Positions 1 through 9,720 are shown, counted from the first letter of the stretch. The stretch: 64,000 nucleotides of DNA from Nocardia sp. NRRL S-836 (GCF_001279525.1 NZ_LGDY01000092.1:62001-126000), one strand, 5' to 3'. The notes: generated by a model from the sequence alone, not told the origin. Made by a program: numbers and translations.

Positions 1-2143
1 TCACGAGGTCGAGGGTGATGGTGGCGGTGCGGGTGAGTGGCTGTGCGAAGAGCAGCAGGAGCAGCCCGGCGACGCGGTCGACGGGGTCCAGAGTCGTGTC
101 GTGCAGGAGCTCTTTGGCTTTGGACCATCGCTCGTCGCTGTCGATGAACGACGTGCGCAGGTTGGCCTGCGACCGAGCCGGGACCTCGATGGCACCGGCG
201 TGACCGCGGCGGACGGCCCAGCTGACGAACGTGCGTGTTCCGTGGCGGTAGGTGCTGCCGTCGGCCAGCCACTGATCAATGTCGGCCTGGTCGCAGTCGG
301 CGAGGCTGGTGCCGCGGGCGTGCAGCCAGGCGATCAGGTGGCAGGCGAGGCGGACCTCGCGTTTGACCACGACGGCCTGCGAGAACGTGGTCCTGCGCTC
401 GGGGAAGCCTCGGCGCAGGCGCCGCATGTGCGTCCAGGTGACGAACCGGCGGACGATCTGACGCTCGGCGGCGTCGGGAAGCTGGTCATCGAGGAACGGG
501 CCGAGCCAGCGTTCCAGCGCGGCGAGGCGTTCGTCGCGGTCGGCCAGGACGCCTTGGGCGACGAGTGCCGCTCGGAGCCGGTTGGCGGACTTGGGCGGGG
601 TGAGCCCGTCGAGCAACGCATGCGTGACCGGCTGGGGCTCGCGGCCAATCGCGGCCAGGATCCGGCGGGGAGCGGCGTGCGAGAGCCAGAGCAGGATCCT
701 GCTGGCGGGGCTGGTGGTCAGCGCGGTGAAGACGGGTTCGTGAGCGGGGTACAGGACGCCCTCGTCATCACTGAGAAGGTCGTGCAGCTGCTGGCGGGCG
801 GCGCAGTTGCTGCAGAGGCCGTGGTGATGCAGCCGCTCGAACCCTCCGCAGCGGATGCAGTTGCGCAGGGAGACCGGATGCCTGCCGTAGCAGGTTCCGC
901 ACAGAGCTTCCCCTTCCGATGTCCGGCCGTTGACGTGCATCACTCGTCCGCATCGGCTGCACTCTTCTTTGCGCCGGCCGCATGCGTGGCAGAGCGCTCC
1001 TCCGTCCGCGGTGCGAACACTGACCAAGCGGGCGCGGCCGCAGCGGGTGCAGGTCTCGGGTGGCCGCAGCTTGGACATGCAGTTCTCGCAGAGCGGTGCG
1101 TCGGTGCTCGCCCGGTAACAGGGTTTGCCCTGCCCGCAGCCCGAGCAGGTCGCGGTCGGGGGCCGGTAGCAGGAGGCGCAGAGGGTCTCGCGGCTGTTGT
1201 TGACCACGGGGGTCGCTTGCCGGCCGCAGCGGCTGCAGCGCTGGAAGTTGAGAGGGTCGCGGCGAACGCAGGTGTGACAGACGGCCTGGCCGTCCAGCCC
1301 GCGGGTGGCGATGCGTTTGGCGACGCCGCAGTGCCCGCAGGGTTCGGTCCGTGCGCGCTCGTAACAGTTGCGGCAGCAGCGCAGGCCGTCGAGCTGAAAT
1401 TTGAGGCGACGTCGTTTTCCGCAGGACAGGCAACTCGGGATGGTGACCCCGCGGGCTCCCTGCTCGACCAGGCAGTCGAGCAGGGCGAGCAGTCGCGGTG
1501 TGCCCCGAGCGCCCTCGCCGGTCAGCGGCGCCGGGTTCTCCTCGAGTGCCCAGGCCAGGTGCTGGCGCTGAGCGGGCATGGGGACTGTGGCGGTGATCAG
1601 CTCGGCCAGGCGGTCGCCGTCGAGCCCGGTGTCCAGCCGGTCGAGCTGGGCGGTGATCGAGTCGACCGGATCGCCGTCGCCGTCGCCGGGAGGGCAGACC
1701 TGGCAGAGCGGACGGCCGCAGCGGTCGCGATAGGCGACCGCTGCCTTGCGGCCGCAGGAGCCGCAGACCGCCTCGCGCTGCAGGATGGCGCAATAGCCGC
1801 AGATCCGCTCCTTGGTGCCGGTGGCCAGGCTGTTGAGCGAATTCTGCTTGCCGCAGTGGGCGCAGCGCGGCCGCGTGACGCGGGTCGACCCGACCGCGAG
1901 CAGAGCGCCGATGAGCACTGCGACGAGCTTCGGGCCTTCCGGTCTGCCGGAGACGAGCAGGCCCGGGTCGTCGTGCAGCGCGTGGGCCAGCTTGCGCATC
2001 CGCGGTTTGTGGACGGTGATCCCGCGCACGACCTCCTCGATTACCGCCGGGTCGAGGCCGGGGTCGGCGGCCGCGACGATCTCCGCCACGACCTCGTGCG
2101 GGTCGGTCAAAAACCGCGGCTGTCGCGAGTCTGGGTTCGTCAC
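1..2143 (-). CDS. Zinc-ribbon-rich tyrosine-recombinase-like protein (partial, runs off window)
   Basis: The gene starts at GTG 2143-2141, sharing GTGA with the stop of the upstream XRE gene, and stays open to base 1, so its C-terminus is outside the window. After an N-terminal helical part of about 80 residues come many CxxC zinc-ribbon pairs (for example CAHC, CGYC, CGSC, CLSC, CGHC, CSRC, CENC, CTRC, CIRC), spread over about 350 residues. A core-binding-like helical domain follows, and then the start of a catalytic-type domain (DRVAGLLLLLFAQPLTR). I infer that it is the large accessory recombinase of an actinobacterial three-gene integration module, with the ribbons binding DNA or the partner integrase. 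Catalytic residues cannot be checked because the end is missing. Confidence 0.75.
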   Translation of the reverse strand, partial: MTNPDSRQPRFLTDPHEVVAEIVAAADPGLDPAVIEEVVRGITVHKPRMRKLAHALHDDPGLLVSGRPEGPKLVAVLIGALLAVGSTRVTRPRCAHCGKQNSLNSLATGTKERICGYCAILQREAVCGSCGRKAAVAYRDRCGRPLCQVCPPGDGDGDPVDSITAQLDRLDTGLDGDRLAELITATVPMPAQRQHLAWALEENPAPLTGEGARGTPRLLALLDCLVEQGARGVTIPSCLSCGKRRRLKFQLDGLRCCRNCYERARTEPCGHCGVAKRIATRGLDGQAVCHTCVRRDPLNFQRCSRCGRQATPVVNNSRETLCASCYRPPTATCSGCGQGKPCYRASTDAPLCENCMSKLRPPETCTRCGRARLVSVRTADGGALCHACGRRKEECSRCGRVMHVNGRTSEGEALCGTCYGRHPVSLRNCIRCGGFERLHHHGLCSNCAARQQLHDLLSDDEGVLYPAHEPVFTALTTSPASRILLWLSHAAPRRILAAIGREPQPVTHALLDGLTPPKSANRLRAALVAQGVLADRDERLAALERWLGPFLDDQLPDAAERQIVRRFVTWTHMRRLRRGFPERRTTFSQAVVVKREVRLACHLIAWLHARGTSLADCDQADIDQWLADGSTYRHGTRTFVSWAVRRGHAGAIEVPARSQANLRTSFIDSDERWSKAKELLHDTTLDPVDRVAGLLLLLFAQPLTRTATITLDLV

Positions 2144-2469
2144 GACGTCGGCGTGATCCTCGCCCGCTTGGGCCGGAAGTCGCCGACCCCGGCGGTGGAC
2201 TCGCCGACGGCGGTCTTGCGCGGCTTGCTCGTGCGCGCCGCGACGGGGGTGACGAGTTCCTCCATGCGGCAGCCGAGGATGTCCAGCAGCGCGACCAGCG
2301 TCTTGAGGCTCAGCCGCTCCGGTTTGTCCACCACGAGCCGATAGATTTGGCTGGCCGACAGGTCGATGCCGCGTTCAGCGAGCAGGGGCCGCAGATCCGT
2401 GGTGGAGAACATGCCGCGGGTCGCCATGATCTCCCGCAGATGCCACTCGTAGTCCAGCTTGGCCGTCAT
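2140..2469 (-). CDS. XRE-family (Cro/C1-type) regulator of the integrase module
   Basis: A 109-residue protein with a Cro/C1-like helix-turn-helix over roughly residues 20-72 (DLSASQIYRLV, then LKTLVALLDILGC) and a basic tail. Its ATG shares ATGA with the integrase stop, and its own TGA shares GTGA with the zinc-ribbon gene downstream. The three genes are therefore one translationally coupled operon. Known small XRE proteins in such modules act as repressors or directionality factors; the role here is inferred from position. Confidence 0.85.
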   Translation of the reverse strand: MTAKLDYEWHLREIMATRGMFSTTDLRPLLAERGIDLSASQIYRLVVDKPERLSLKTLVALLDILGCRMEELVTPVAARTSKPRKTAVGESTAGVGDFRPKRARITPTS

Positions 2470-3583
2470 CGCGCCCCTTCCTGGGAGTCCAGCGCCCGTT
2501 CGAGCGCCTTGCGCATCATCGTGTTCATGAAGTCGGTGCTCACGCCGGTGTAAATCGCGGTCGTCGACGCGTAGCGGTGCCCGACCTGCTCCTGCACGAA
2601 CTTCAGATCGGTGCCGTCCTCGATAAGGTGGGTGACGTAGGAGTGGCGCAGGCAGTGCGGCGACAGCTCCTCGTCCATTCCGAGCTCGTCGCGGTAGGCA
2701 GCGAACCGATCCTCGATGTCACCTGGCCGGAGCCGCGAGCCCCGCTCAGTCAGCCAGAGCGCGTGGCGATCCGCGCCTTCGGGGAACCGGGGACGGATGT
2801 TGACCACGTAGTCCTCGACCGCTTCGACCGCCCAGGGCATCACGCTCGCGACCATGCGCCGCTGAGGTGGCGAACCCTTCGTGCTCTTGCCGTAGCGGAC
2901 CTGCAACAAGCCGAACCTGCCCAGCTCAGGGGCCTTCGGGTTGCGATAGAAGTCGATGGTGTCGAGCTTGGACGTCTCCGTGCAGCGCAGTCGCCAGCCA
3001 TAGATCGCCTTGAAGACCCTGGCGTCGCGGTAGGCGGTCAACGCGCCTTTGCGGCCGAGCTGGATCGCGCGCTCGACCCGGCCGTCGGCGAAGTCGAAGA
3101 ACCTCTGGATCTCCTCGCGGGTCATCGGACGCCGCTTGGCGTCGCCCTCGTAGTCCGTCAGATGCGCGGCGGTGTTCACTCGTGACACACCTGCGTCGGA
3201 TGAGTACCGAAGCGCTCCTCGCAGATCTCGACCCACCGGTAGTGCGGTGAGGTGATGTAGTTGCAGAACTGCCGCAACGCGACCTGGTAGCTGCGGATCG
3301 TGGACTTGGCCTTGCGCTCCTCGCCGATCAGAGTCGCCATGAACTCGTCCACATCGGACGCCATCCAGTGCCATGGGTACTTGTCGCAGAACAGAATCAG
3401 GCGGCGAATCACGCTCTCGCGGTCGTTGATCGTTTTCGGCAGCAGCCGCCGGCCACCGAGTTGTTGCTTGGCCCGGCCCGACAGCATCGCCTTCAGCACA
3501 GCGTCCTCGGGGTGCAGCAGCGCGACGCCGCCGACCAGCTCCAACCGTGCCGAACCCAAAGGCTCTTCTCCACGATCGACCAC
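2466..3583 (-). pseudogene. Tyrosine recombinase/integrase split by a frameshift
   Basis: Two frames carry one integrase. The N-terminal half (from GTG 3583, preceded by a GGAGG box) holds the SAM-like core-binding domain and stops at 3176. The C-terminal half continues in the next frame from about 3178 and keeps the full catalytic set: R in RLRCTE, K in YGKS, HCLRH, GHRY and the nucleophile Y in AIYT. At the break the minus strand reads GAGTGAAC, where GAGTGGAAC would restore the frame, so one base is missing. Family members normally have GWGLRR at the first arginine box; here it is GWRLRC. The protein would act on attachment-site DNA. Inactive as sequenced unless the frameshift is an error or is bypassed. 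It is coupled to the XRE gene by ATGA. Confidence 0.85.
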
Positions 3584-3613
3584 CGCACTCCCTCCGCTGA
3601 GTGCACGTATCAT

Positions 3614-4168
3614 GCATCAGATGACCGATACGCACCAAAGGTGCACGTCAGGGGCGTGCTTCCATTGATCGGCGATGCTCTAGGCTCGATGCAGCGTGCT
3701 GCGCGTTCGCTCGCAGCGATCATGCGTCTGTTGCAATTTCCGAGGGTCGGAAAACCTGTTGCCGCGTATGGCCGCAGCCGGGGTGCGCTACATCCAGGTC
3801 GCCCGCCGCGGGCCCCGGCAGGCCGACGGCGTGGACATTCTCTCTGACACCCGCGCGCCGGATCGGCTGCTCCTGGTCGGCGCCTGGACGCTCGCCAACG
3901 AGATGTTCGACGGCGCTGTCGTCCCGCAGACCGCCGGCGATCGCCTGCGCTCCCTTCTCTGCACTAAGCAAGCCGACACGCCGGAGCGGGCTGAGGGCTG
4001 CTGCGCCGCTCGCAGCCCTCAGGGTAAGTGGTGCAGCCGTCGGAGCGTTCCTGCCGCACCTCTATCCGCTCGTCACTGTGATGTGTTTCGGAACGTGCGG
4101 TCATGTCGATGAGCAGATACGGGAGCCATCAAGTTCGGAAGGGCTTCAGTACCCGTCGGAGGTACCCG
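3614..4168. other. Intergenic region with coding-like remnant
   Basis: There is no convincing intact gene between the integrase and the nuclease gene. A stretch at about 3768-3980 on the plus strand has strong third-position GC bias and reads as protein (for example DRLLLVGAWTLANEMF), but I recognise no family and see no good start. It may be the tail of a lost gene. A strong hairpin lies at 3991-4022. Confidence 0.4.
3991..4022. terminator. Perfect 11-bp stem hairpin
   Basis: CTGAGGGCTGC and GCAGCCCTCAG pair perfectly around a 10-base loop. There is no U-tract, as is common for actinobacterial terminators. It lies upstream of the nuclease-repeat gene and could insulate it from upstream transcription. 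Confidence 0.5.
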
Positions 4169-7100
4169 ATGGTGCAGACTTCGGTGATGGATCGACCAGG
4201 TGAGATCACTCCTGCCACGCTCGCCCCCCGGCTCGCCGACCTGCCGACTCACGAGATGGCTTGGGAAAGCTTCGAGCTTCTCCTACGGCGGATGGCGCGG
4301 GAGATCCGCGGTCTGCGGCAGGTGCAGCTCTACGGGGCCCGGGGGCAGGCGCAGTACGGCATCGACATCGTCGGGCGGAACGCCGACGATATGGGTGAGG
4401 CGATCCAGAGCAAGAAGTACATCGAATTTACCAAGAAGGACTTGACCGACGCGGTGACAAAATTCCTTGACGAGCGGTCCAAGCTGCCGTTTGAGGTCGA
4501 GCGGTTGATCGTCGCAGCAGGTTGCCATGTGGACCGCACGGAAATCATCAACGAGCTGTACCGGTTCAACCGAGAGCACCACGGCCTTGAGATCGAACTC
4601 TGGGATCGCCGTAGCATCGGTGACGAGCTGCGTGGCCGCCGTGATCTCGTCACGGAGTTCTTCGGCGATACAACAGCGGAATTGTTTTGTTATCCCGGTC
4701 CACCCCATGTAGTACTCGCCCCGCCCGCCGACCGGATCGGGATGGCGGACGCACTGATGCGAGGCCCTGCGGCGGCGGTCGGCGCGGATCGGCACCTCGA
4801 CGAAGCCGCCCGCCTGGAAGCGGAAGACCCGCGCGGCGCGGCCCAGGAGCTGCAACACGCCGAAGCGTTGCTGGCCGGTGGGAGCTTCGGTGCGCACGCC
4901 GCAGTCCTCACCCGCCGTCGGGCTGAACTTCTGGCGGCCGCGGGCGACCATGCAGAGGCCGCAACGCTGTTGAGCCGGCGCTTCTGGCATGCACTAGACA
5001 ACTACGACCGGGACGAAGCCGAGGGGGTCGCCCAGTCTTTGCATCGCGTGGGGGAAGCCGCTGGCGGCCTGGCAGTCGATGCGATCGCTCAGGCTGCGAT
5101 TCAGGTCGTGCGCCATCCGATCGGGTTGCCCTCGGTCGAATTCGCCGGAACGTGGACAGAACAGGCACCGAACGAAGTCGCGCGGCTCGCCTTGCTGACG
5201 GCCGAGACCGCCGCCATCGACTTCGAGAGCCCGTGGAGAGGCGAGAACGCGGATCTGCTGAATCGGTGCGCCGACGCGGTGTCCGGAGCCGGCCCGGAGG
5301 CGGAAGAGCTAATTCACCGCATACGCACGGAGATCGCCGACGCCACCGGAGACTGGACGGAACTGCTCGATCGGGCACGCCGCCGCCGGGTCGCCCGGGG
5401 CACAGCGGCACTTATCCTGGCTCGCTACGCGATGCACAACGCCGAACGCGGTGCTTTCGCCGCGGCCGACGAGTCCTGGGAAGAGGCAATCGAGCAAGCT
5501 TGCCTGGACGGCCGCAACAACGCCGCCGCCGAGTGGGTCCATTCGCGTCGCAACCTCCACTCACGACACCGCGGCCTGGCAGCGGATCTCGACGACTTTC
5601 CCAACTTGGTCAAAAGCCTCTGGCAGGCAGGTGATGCAACAGGCCCGTCACCGGCGCAAAGGATCGAGGTTCGGGCTCTCCAGGCCATCGCCCAAGACAA
5701 GCCTCACGTAGCCGCACCACGGCTGCGAGCCTGGCTGCGCTTTGCGCACTCCCAGGGCTATTGGGGAGAAGTCAACTACGTGCAAACCTTGCTCGCCAAC
5801 ACGTATCGGCATGCCGATGAACCCGACCATGCGGCAACTCTGCTGATTTCGGCTGGCCAAGCCAGCGCAGCCGAGGAGCTGGCCAAAGAAGTCGGCGACC
5901 GATACCTGGACGTGCGGCCCTGGCTGACTGCACCAGCATACTGGGCGTCGGCGTCGGCCTTCCGGCTGCTAGCGGCCCAGGCCGATCTGGTACCCGACCA
6001 CGACGTCGACGAGATGGTCGACAGCGCGCTTGAGGCCCTGACCAATGTACGGACCGGTCAGTTGCAGGACACGCCGTTCTTCTCGCCGTCGTTGGCATTG
6101 GCCGCTCTGAAGACCGCGTCCGCGCTGGCTGGTCGCCTCACGGTCGAGCGGGCCGCACGGTTGCTCGACTACCTCCGACCTCACGTACCGCGTGGAAAGA
6201 ACCGGTACCGGCACACCGATGACGACCACGTCCGCGCCTGCGTCGCGATCGCCACCGCCCACGCCTCGCTGCGCGAAGAAGCGGTCGGCCAGCTACTGGG
6301 CCTGCTCGCGGAACCCACGTCTGGGGTCGCTCAGAAGGTCGAGGAAGAAGCCGGCGACCTGGTCACCCGGCACCCGGACCTGGTCCGCGATCGCCTGACG
6401 GAGCTGGCCGCGCAGGACAACCGTTTCGCCGGCTCGCTGCTCGCCCTGATCACCGACGAGCCGTCGGAGGCTCAGCTCGCCGACGCTCGCGCCGCCGCCG
6501 AGCAGCTGAAGGCGCCTTCGCGCAATACCGCGGAGGTTGTGAGTGTGGGGATAGGGGCCGTGCGGCAGTCGCTGCTGGCCCGGCACTTGCCGCCAGATGA
6601 ACGGGCCGTGCTGGTACAGGCGCAGCTCGATCGAGCCGCATCGCCGTACGAACCGGGCAGCAACCGCGCCGACTATTACCTGGCCGCGGCCAACTTGTCG
6701 ACAGATCTGGAAGACGTCGAAGGCCTCTTTGCCGAAGCGCTCGTTCGGGCCGGCGATCCGAAACCCTCGCACGCCGACCTGGTCGTCGATCTCGGCAACC
6801 ATCCGCTCGGGATGTACCGTACGACCGGGACGATAACCGACACCCGCCCTTACGCCGTGCTTTTGGCGGCAGCGCTCGCCCGCACCGAGGAACAGAAGAT
6901 ACGCGTACGCACATCCGCACTTGGGTTGCTGGGATCTGGACAGAACTCTGTGTACCACGCGGTGCGCGCGTTGCAGATCCTCGGCGTCGAAAAGTTGCTC
7001 CAACATGTGACGCTGCTGGCAGTACACCAGGACTGGGCCACTCGTTGCCTCGCGGCCGTCACGTGGCCGCGCAGCGCACCCACCGACGCCACCGTTGGGC

Positions 7101-7255
7101 TACTCCTGGCCCGCGATCCCGACCAGCGAGTTCGGCGCTCACTTGCTGGCGCGCTCCGCGAGCACCACAGCGAGCCCGCCGAGCGGGTCAGAGAAGTTCT
7201 TCGTGCGGATCCGCGGCATAGCGTCCGCCGGTTGCTGGACCAGCCATCGGCGTAG
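4169..7255 (+). CDS. PD-(D/E)xK nuclease fused to long helical-repeat region
   Basis: ATG 4169 follows GGAGG at good spacing; an upstream ATG at 4103 has no such site. Of 1028 residues, the first ~180 form a restriction-endonuclease-like fold: E33/E36 in WESFE, D66 in YGIDIVGR and Q80-x-K82 in AIQSKKY match the Mrr-like PD-(D/E)xK signature. The rest is almost all helical and reads as TPR/HEAT-type repeats (repeated A-x-x-L-x pairs). I see no P-loop. Similar nuclease heads occur on antiviral STAND proteins; here the repeats could be a sensor. The NB-ARC gene lies 335 bp downstream on the same strand and the integrase module is upstream, so a defence role is plausible but inferred. Confidence 0.7.
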   Translation: MVQTSVMDRPGEITPATLAPRLADLPTHEMAWESFELLLRRMAREIRGLRQVQLYGARGQAQYGIDIVGRNADDMGEAIQSKKYIEFTKKDLTDAVTKFLDERSKLPFEVERLIVAAGCHVDRTEIINELYRFNREHHGLEIELWDRRSIGDELRGRRDLVTEFFGDTTAELFCYPGPPHVVLAPPADRIGMADALMRGPAAAVGADRHLDEAARLEAEDPRGAAQELQHAEALLAGGSFGAHAAVLTRRRAELLAAAGDHAEAATLLSRRFWHALDNYDRDEAEGVAQSLHRVGEAAGGLAVDAIAQAAIQVVRHPIGLPSVEFAGTWTEQAPNEVARLALLTAETAAIDFESPWRGENADLLNRCADAVSGAGPEAEELIHRIRTEIADATGDWTELLDRARRRRVARGTAALILARYAMHNAERGAFAAADESWEEAIEQACLDGRNNAAAEWVHSRRNLHSRHRGLAADLDDFPNLVKSLWQAGDATGPSPAQRIEVRALQAIAQDKPHVAAPRLRAWLRFAHSQGYWGEVNYVQTLLANTYRHADEPDHAATLLISAGQASAAEELAKEVGDRYLDVRPWLTAPAYWASASAFRLLAAQADLVPDHDVDEMVDSALEALTNVRTGQLQDTPFFSPSLALAALKTASALAGRLTVERAARLLDYLRPHVPRGKNRYRHTDDDHVRACVAIATAHASLREEAVGQLLGLLAEPTSGVAQKVEEEAGDLVTRHPDLVRDRLTELAAQDNRFAGSLLALITDEPSEAQLADARAAAEQLKAPSRNTAEVVSVGIGAVRQSLLARHLPPDERAVLVQAQLDRAASPYEPGSNRADYYLAAANLSTDLEDVEGLFAEALVRAGDPKPSHADLVVDLGNHPLGMYRTTGTITDTRPYAVLLAAALARTEEQKIRVRTSALGLLGSGQNSVYHAVRALQILGVEKLLQHVTLLAVHQDWATRCLAAVTWPRSAPTDATVGLLLARDPDQRVRRSLAGALREHHSEPAERVREVLRADPRHSVRRLLDQPSA

Positions 7256-7590
7256 GGCGTGGGTCGCTGGAGACCAGGCTGTGCTCGCTGCAGGTCGGCG
7301 GATGTTTGCCCGCAATGACATGGACCTCAACGAAGAACGAGCCGACGCTCCCCACGCCTAGGCGCAGGAAGCCGTCGGCGACCTGCCTGTTCTTCGCAGT
7401 ATGGAACGGCGTGGAGACCAGCAGTCGAACACACTCATCTGCCGAAGAGCGGACGTTTTGACGAGTGCGGTTGGCGGCTGAGGAACGTGGCGTGCCGGAG
7501 GCGTTGCGGCCGCGCTCGACGGCTCCTCTGTTCGGGTTAGCGTGTGGGTTTCCTGTCGGGTGTGGGAGTCGGTGGCGGGATACTGGATCG
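7256..7590. other. Intergenic region
   Basis: This 335-bp gap lies between the nuclease-repeat gene and the NB-ARC gene. No gene or clear regulatory motif was recognised. It presumably contains the promoter of the NB-ARC gene. Confidence 0.4.
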
Positions 7591-9276
7591 ATGAGCGACG
7601 GCCCGGACGTGCCGGAGGACGGAGTCACCGTCGACAACGGTGTAAACGGGGATGTGTCTGGGTCAGTTGTGCAAGCCGGCGTGGTCCACGGCGGTGTGCA
7701 TTTTCACCAGCAGGGCCACCGGCCGGTTGTGACTTTTCCTTATCGGGCCGGTGTCGCGCCGCTTCGAGCGGCGGCGTTTCAGAACCGTGAGGGGACGACA
7801 CGTCTGCTGGCGCAGGCGTTGGAACGTGGGGACGCGGCGGTGCTGACCGGTCAGTCGGCTGTGCACACCGGTGTGGTGTCGGGGTTGGGCGGGGTCGGCA
7901 AGACGCAGGTCGCGTTGGACTATGCCCAGCGGTTGTGGGCTGCGGGTGAGGTGGAGTTGTGGGTGTGGGTGACGGCGGGATCGCGCGAGGCGATCGTGTC
8001 CAGCTACGCGCGCCTGGCCGCGGACCTCACCGGTGTCGAGGGTTCCGATCCCGAGGATGGCGCACGGCGCGTTCTGAAATGGCTGTCTGCGGCGTCGGTC
8101 CGGTGGCTGATTGTGCTCGACGATGTGCAGAACCCCGCGGATCTTCGAGGATTGTGGCCACCTGCTGCGACCGGCGGCCGGGTAGTGGTGACCACCCGCC
8201 GTCGTGATGCCGCATTGCGTGGGCACGGCCGGTGCCTGGTCGAGGTCGACGTGTTCACCGAGCAGGAAGCCGAGGCGTACCTGCGGTCCGCGCTGGCAGA
8301 CCAGCCACACCTCACGTTCGGCGCGGCCGAGCTCGCTGCAGGGCTGGGGTGTCTGCCGCTGGCGTTGGCGCAGGCCGCCGCGTTCATGCTCGACCGCGGC
8401 CTGTCCTGCACCGAGTACCACGCCCGCTGGACAAACCGCCGCCGAAGTCTGGCATCGTTGCTACCCGAGCCGGATGGGCTGCCGGACGAGCACCGTGCCA
8501 CCGTGGCCACCACCTGGTCGTTGTCGGTCGAGCAGGCCAACCGGCTGGAGCCAGTGGGCGTTGCGGGGGTGCTGCTGGAGGTCGCCAGCGTGCTCGATCC
8601 CAACGGCATCCCCGCCTACCTATTCACCTCCCCGGCGATCACCGGCCTGCTCACGATGGGCACAGGGAAAGAGGTGGACGCCGAGCGGGCACGTGATGGG
8701 TTGAGGTGCCTGCACCGGCTCAACCTGATCACCCTGAACCAGGACACGACGTCTGCGGCGGTGCGAGTTCACGCGCTGGTGCAACGCGCCACCCGTGACA
8801 CCTTGACCGAACACCAGTTCGCGACAGTGACGTCTGCGGCGGCGGACGCACTGCTGCACAGCTGGCCGGAGAACGAACGCGATACCACACTGGCACAGGT
8901 ACTGCGCGCCAAGACCGACACCCTCGCCGACGTGGCCGGTGAACACCTGTGGAAGCCCGACGGACATGCCGTGCTGTTCCGCGCGGGGAACAGCCTCGGC
9001 GACGGCGGGCTGGTTACCGAGGCACGAGACCACTTCCTCCTGTTGCACACCACCGCCACACAGCGCTTAGGGCCCGACCACCCGGACACCCTGATCATCC
9101 GCGGCGACCTCGCCTACTGGAGGGGTGAGGCGGGGGATCCGGCCGGCGCCGCCGCCGCGTTCGCGGAGCTGCTCACCGACCAGTTGCGGGTCCTGGGATC
9201 CGACCACCCGGACACCCTGACCACCCGCGGCGACCTCGCCTACTGGAAGCGAATGGTCAGCCGCGTAAGCGAGTGA
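7591..9276 (+). CDS. NB-ARC STAND NTPase with short TPR tail
   Basis: A 561-residue protein starting at ATG 7591. The N-terminus has the repetitive V-x-G-x-V-x-G-x-V-V-Q pattern common in actinobacterial NB-ARC proteins. Walker A is GLGGVGKT (residues 98-105), Walker B is RWLIVLDDV, a sensor-like GRVVVTTRR follows, and GCLPLA matches the GLPL motif. A winged-helix-like region comes next, then only two TPR_10-type 42-residue units. Family members often carry many more units, so this C-terminus looks contracted: it ends soon after the second unit. STAND ATPases act as signal-triggered switches in regulation or antiphage defence. The nearby nuclease gene supports a defence role by inference. Confidence 0.85.
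   Translation: MSDGPDVPEDGVTVDNGVNGDVSGSVVQAGVVHGGVHFHQQGHRPVVTFPYRAGVAPLRAAAFQNREGTTRLLAQALERGDAAVLTGQSAVHTGVVSGLGGVGKTQVALDYAQRLWAAGEVELWVWVTAGSREAIVSSYARLAADLTGVEGSDPEDGARRVLKWLSAASVRWLIVLDDVQNPADLRGLWPPAATGGRVVVTTRRRDAALRGHGRCLVEVDVFTEQEAEAYLRSALADQPHLTFGAAELAAGLGCLPLALAQAAAFMLDRGLSCTEYHARWTNRRRSLASLLPEPDGLPDEHRATVATTWSLSVEQANRLEPVGVAGVLLEVASVLDPNGIPAYLFTSPAITGLLTMGTGKEVDAERARDGLRCLHRLNLITLNQDTTSAAVRVHALVQRATRDTLTEHQFATVTSAAADALLHSWPENERDTTLAQVLRAKTDTLADVAGEHLWKPDGHAVLFRAGNSLGDGGLVTEARDHFLLLHTTATQRLGPDHPDTLIIRGDLAYWRGEAGDPAGAAAAFAELLTDQLRVLGSDHPDTLTTRGDLAYWKRMVSRVSE
9071..9246 (+). repeat. Two near-identical TPR coding units, 126-bp period
   Basis: About 50 bases at 9071-9120 recur at 9197-9246 with few changes, encoding DHPDTL...RGDLAYW twice. 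This is the DNA footprint of recently copied TPR units and would allow expansion or contraction by slippage or recombination. Confidence 0.8.
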
Positions 9277-9720
9277 AGCTCTCGACGCCACTTGAAGATC
9301 AAATGAGCGCAGCTGCGACGGCTCTGTCGTCGCACTCTCATGTCGCATCGGTCTCCGATCACCCCGGGAAGCACGGTCCACTGCTCGTGGTCGCCGCCGG
9401 AGCCGCCATGTTCATGCTGTCCTACGAGCTGTTCGCCGTCACCGGTCCAGCCATCGCGCTAATCGCGGTCGCGTTCGTCACTGCCGGGATCGGCATCTGC
9501 TGCGCCTAAACCGCCGAACACGTCGCCATCACCGCCCTCGCGCCCGAACACCTCCGCAGCTCGGCGTTCGGGCTGCTGGTCACCGTCCATGCTGGCGGCA
9601 ACGTCATGGCCAGCACGATCGCCGGACTGCTCTACACCGTCGCCTCACCTGTAATCGCCTTCGGCCGCGTCGCTGCCTGCATGGCACTTGCCCTCGCGCA
9701 CTGGCTGGGCCGCCAACCAG
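9273..9720 (+). pseudogene. MFS transporter remnant with in-frame TAA
   Basis: The frame encodes two C-terminal hydrophobic segments of a major facilitator transporter, with the TAEH...ALAPEHLRSSAFGLL loop between them. The N-terminal two thirds are missing. An in-frame TAA at 9507-9509 stands where family members have a Glu codon (GCC TAA ACC, expected GCC GAA ACC). The frame then reopens for another helix (from MASTIAGLLYTV). The GTG at 9273 overlaps the NB-ARC stop by chance or through the deletion that fused the two. Non-functional. Confidence 0.8.

Noticed and set aside
101..2344. 747-codon open frame on the plus strand
   Set aside because: It is the antisense of the zinc-ribbon gene: low-complexity Gly/Ala/Arg/Val composition with no domain, while the minus-strand frame has regular CxxC pairs and operon overlaps.
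3176..3180. Programmed frameshift in the integrase
   Set aside because: No slippery heptamer or downstream structure was evident at the break; a simple one-base loss explains it.
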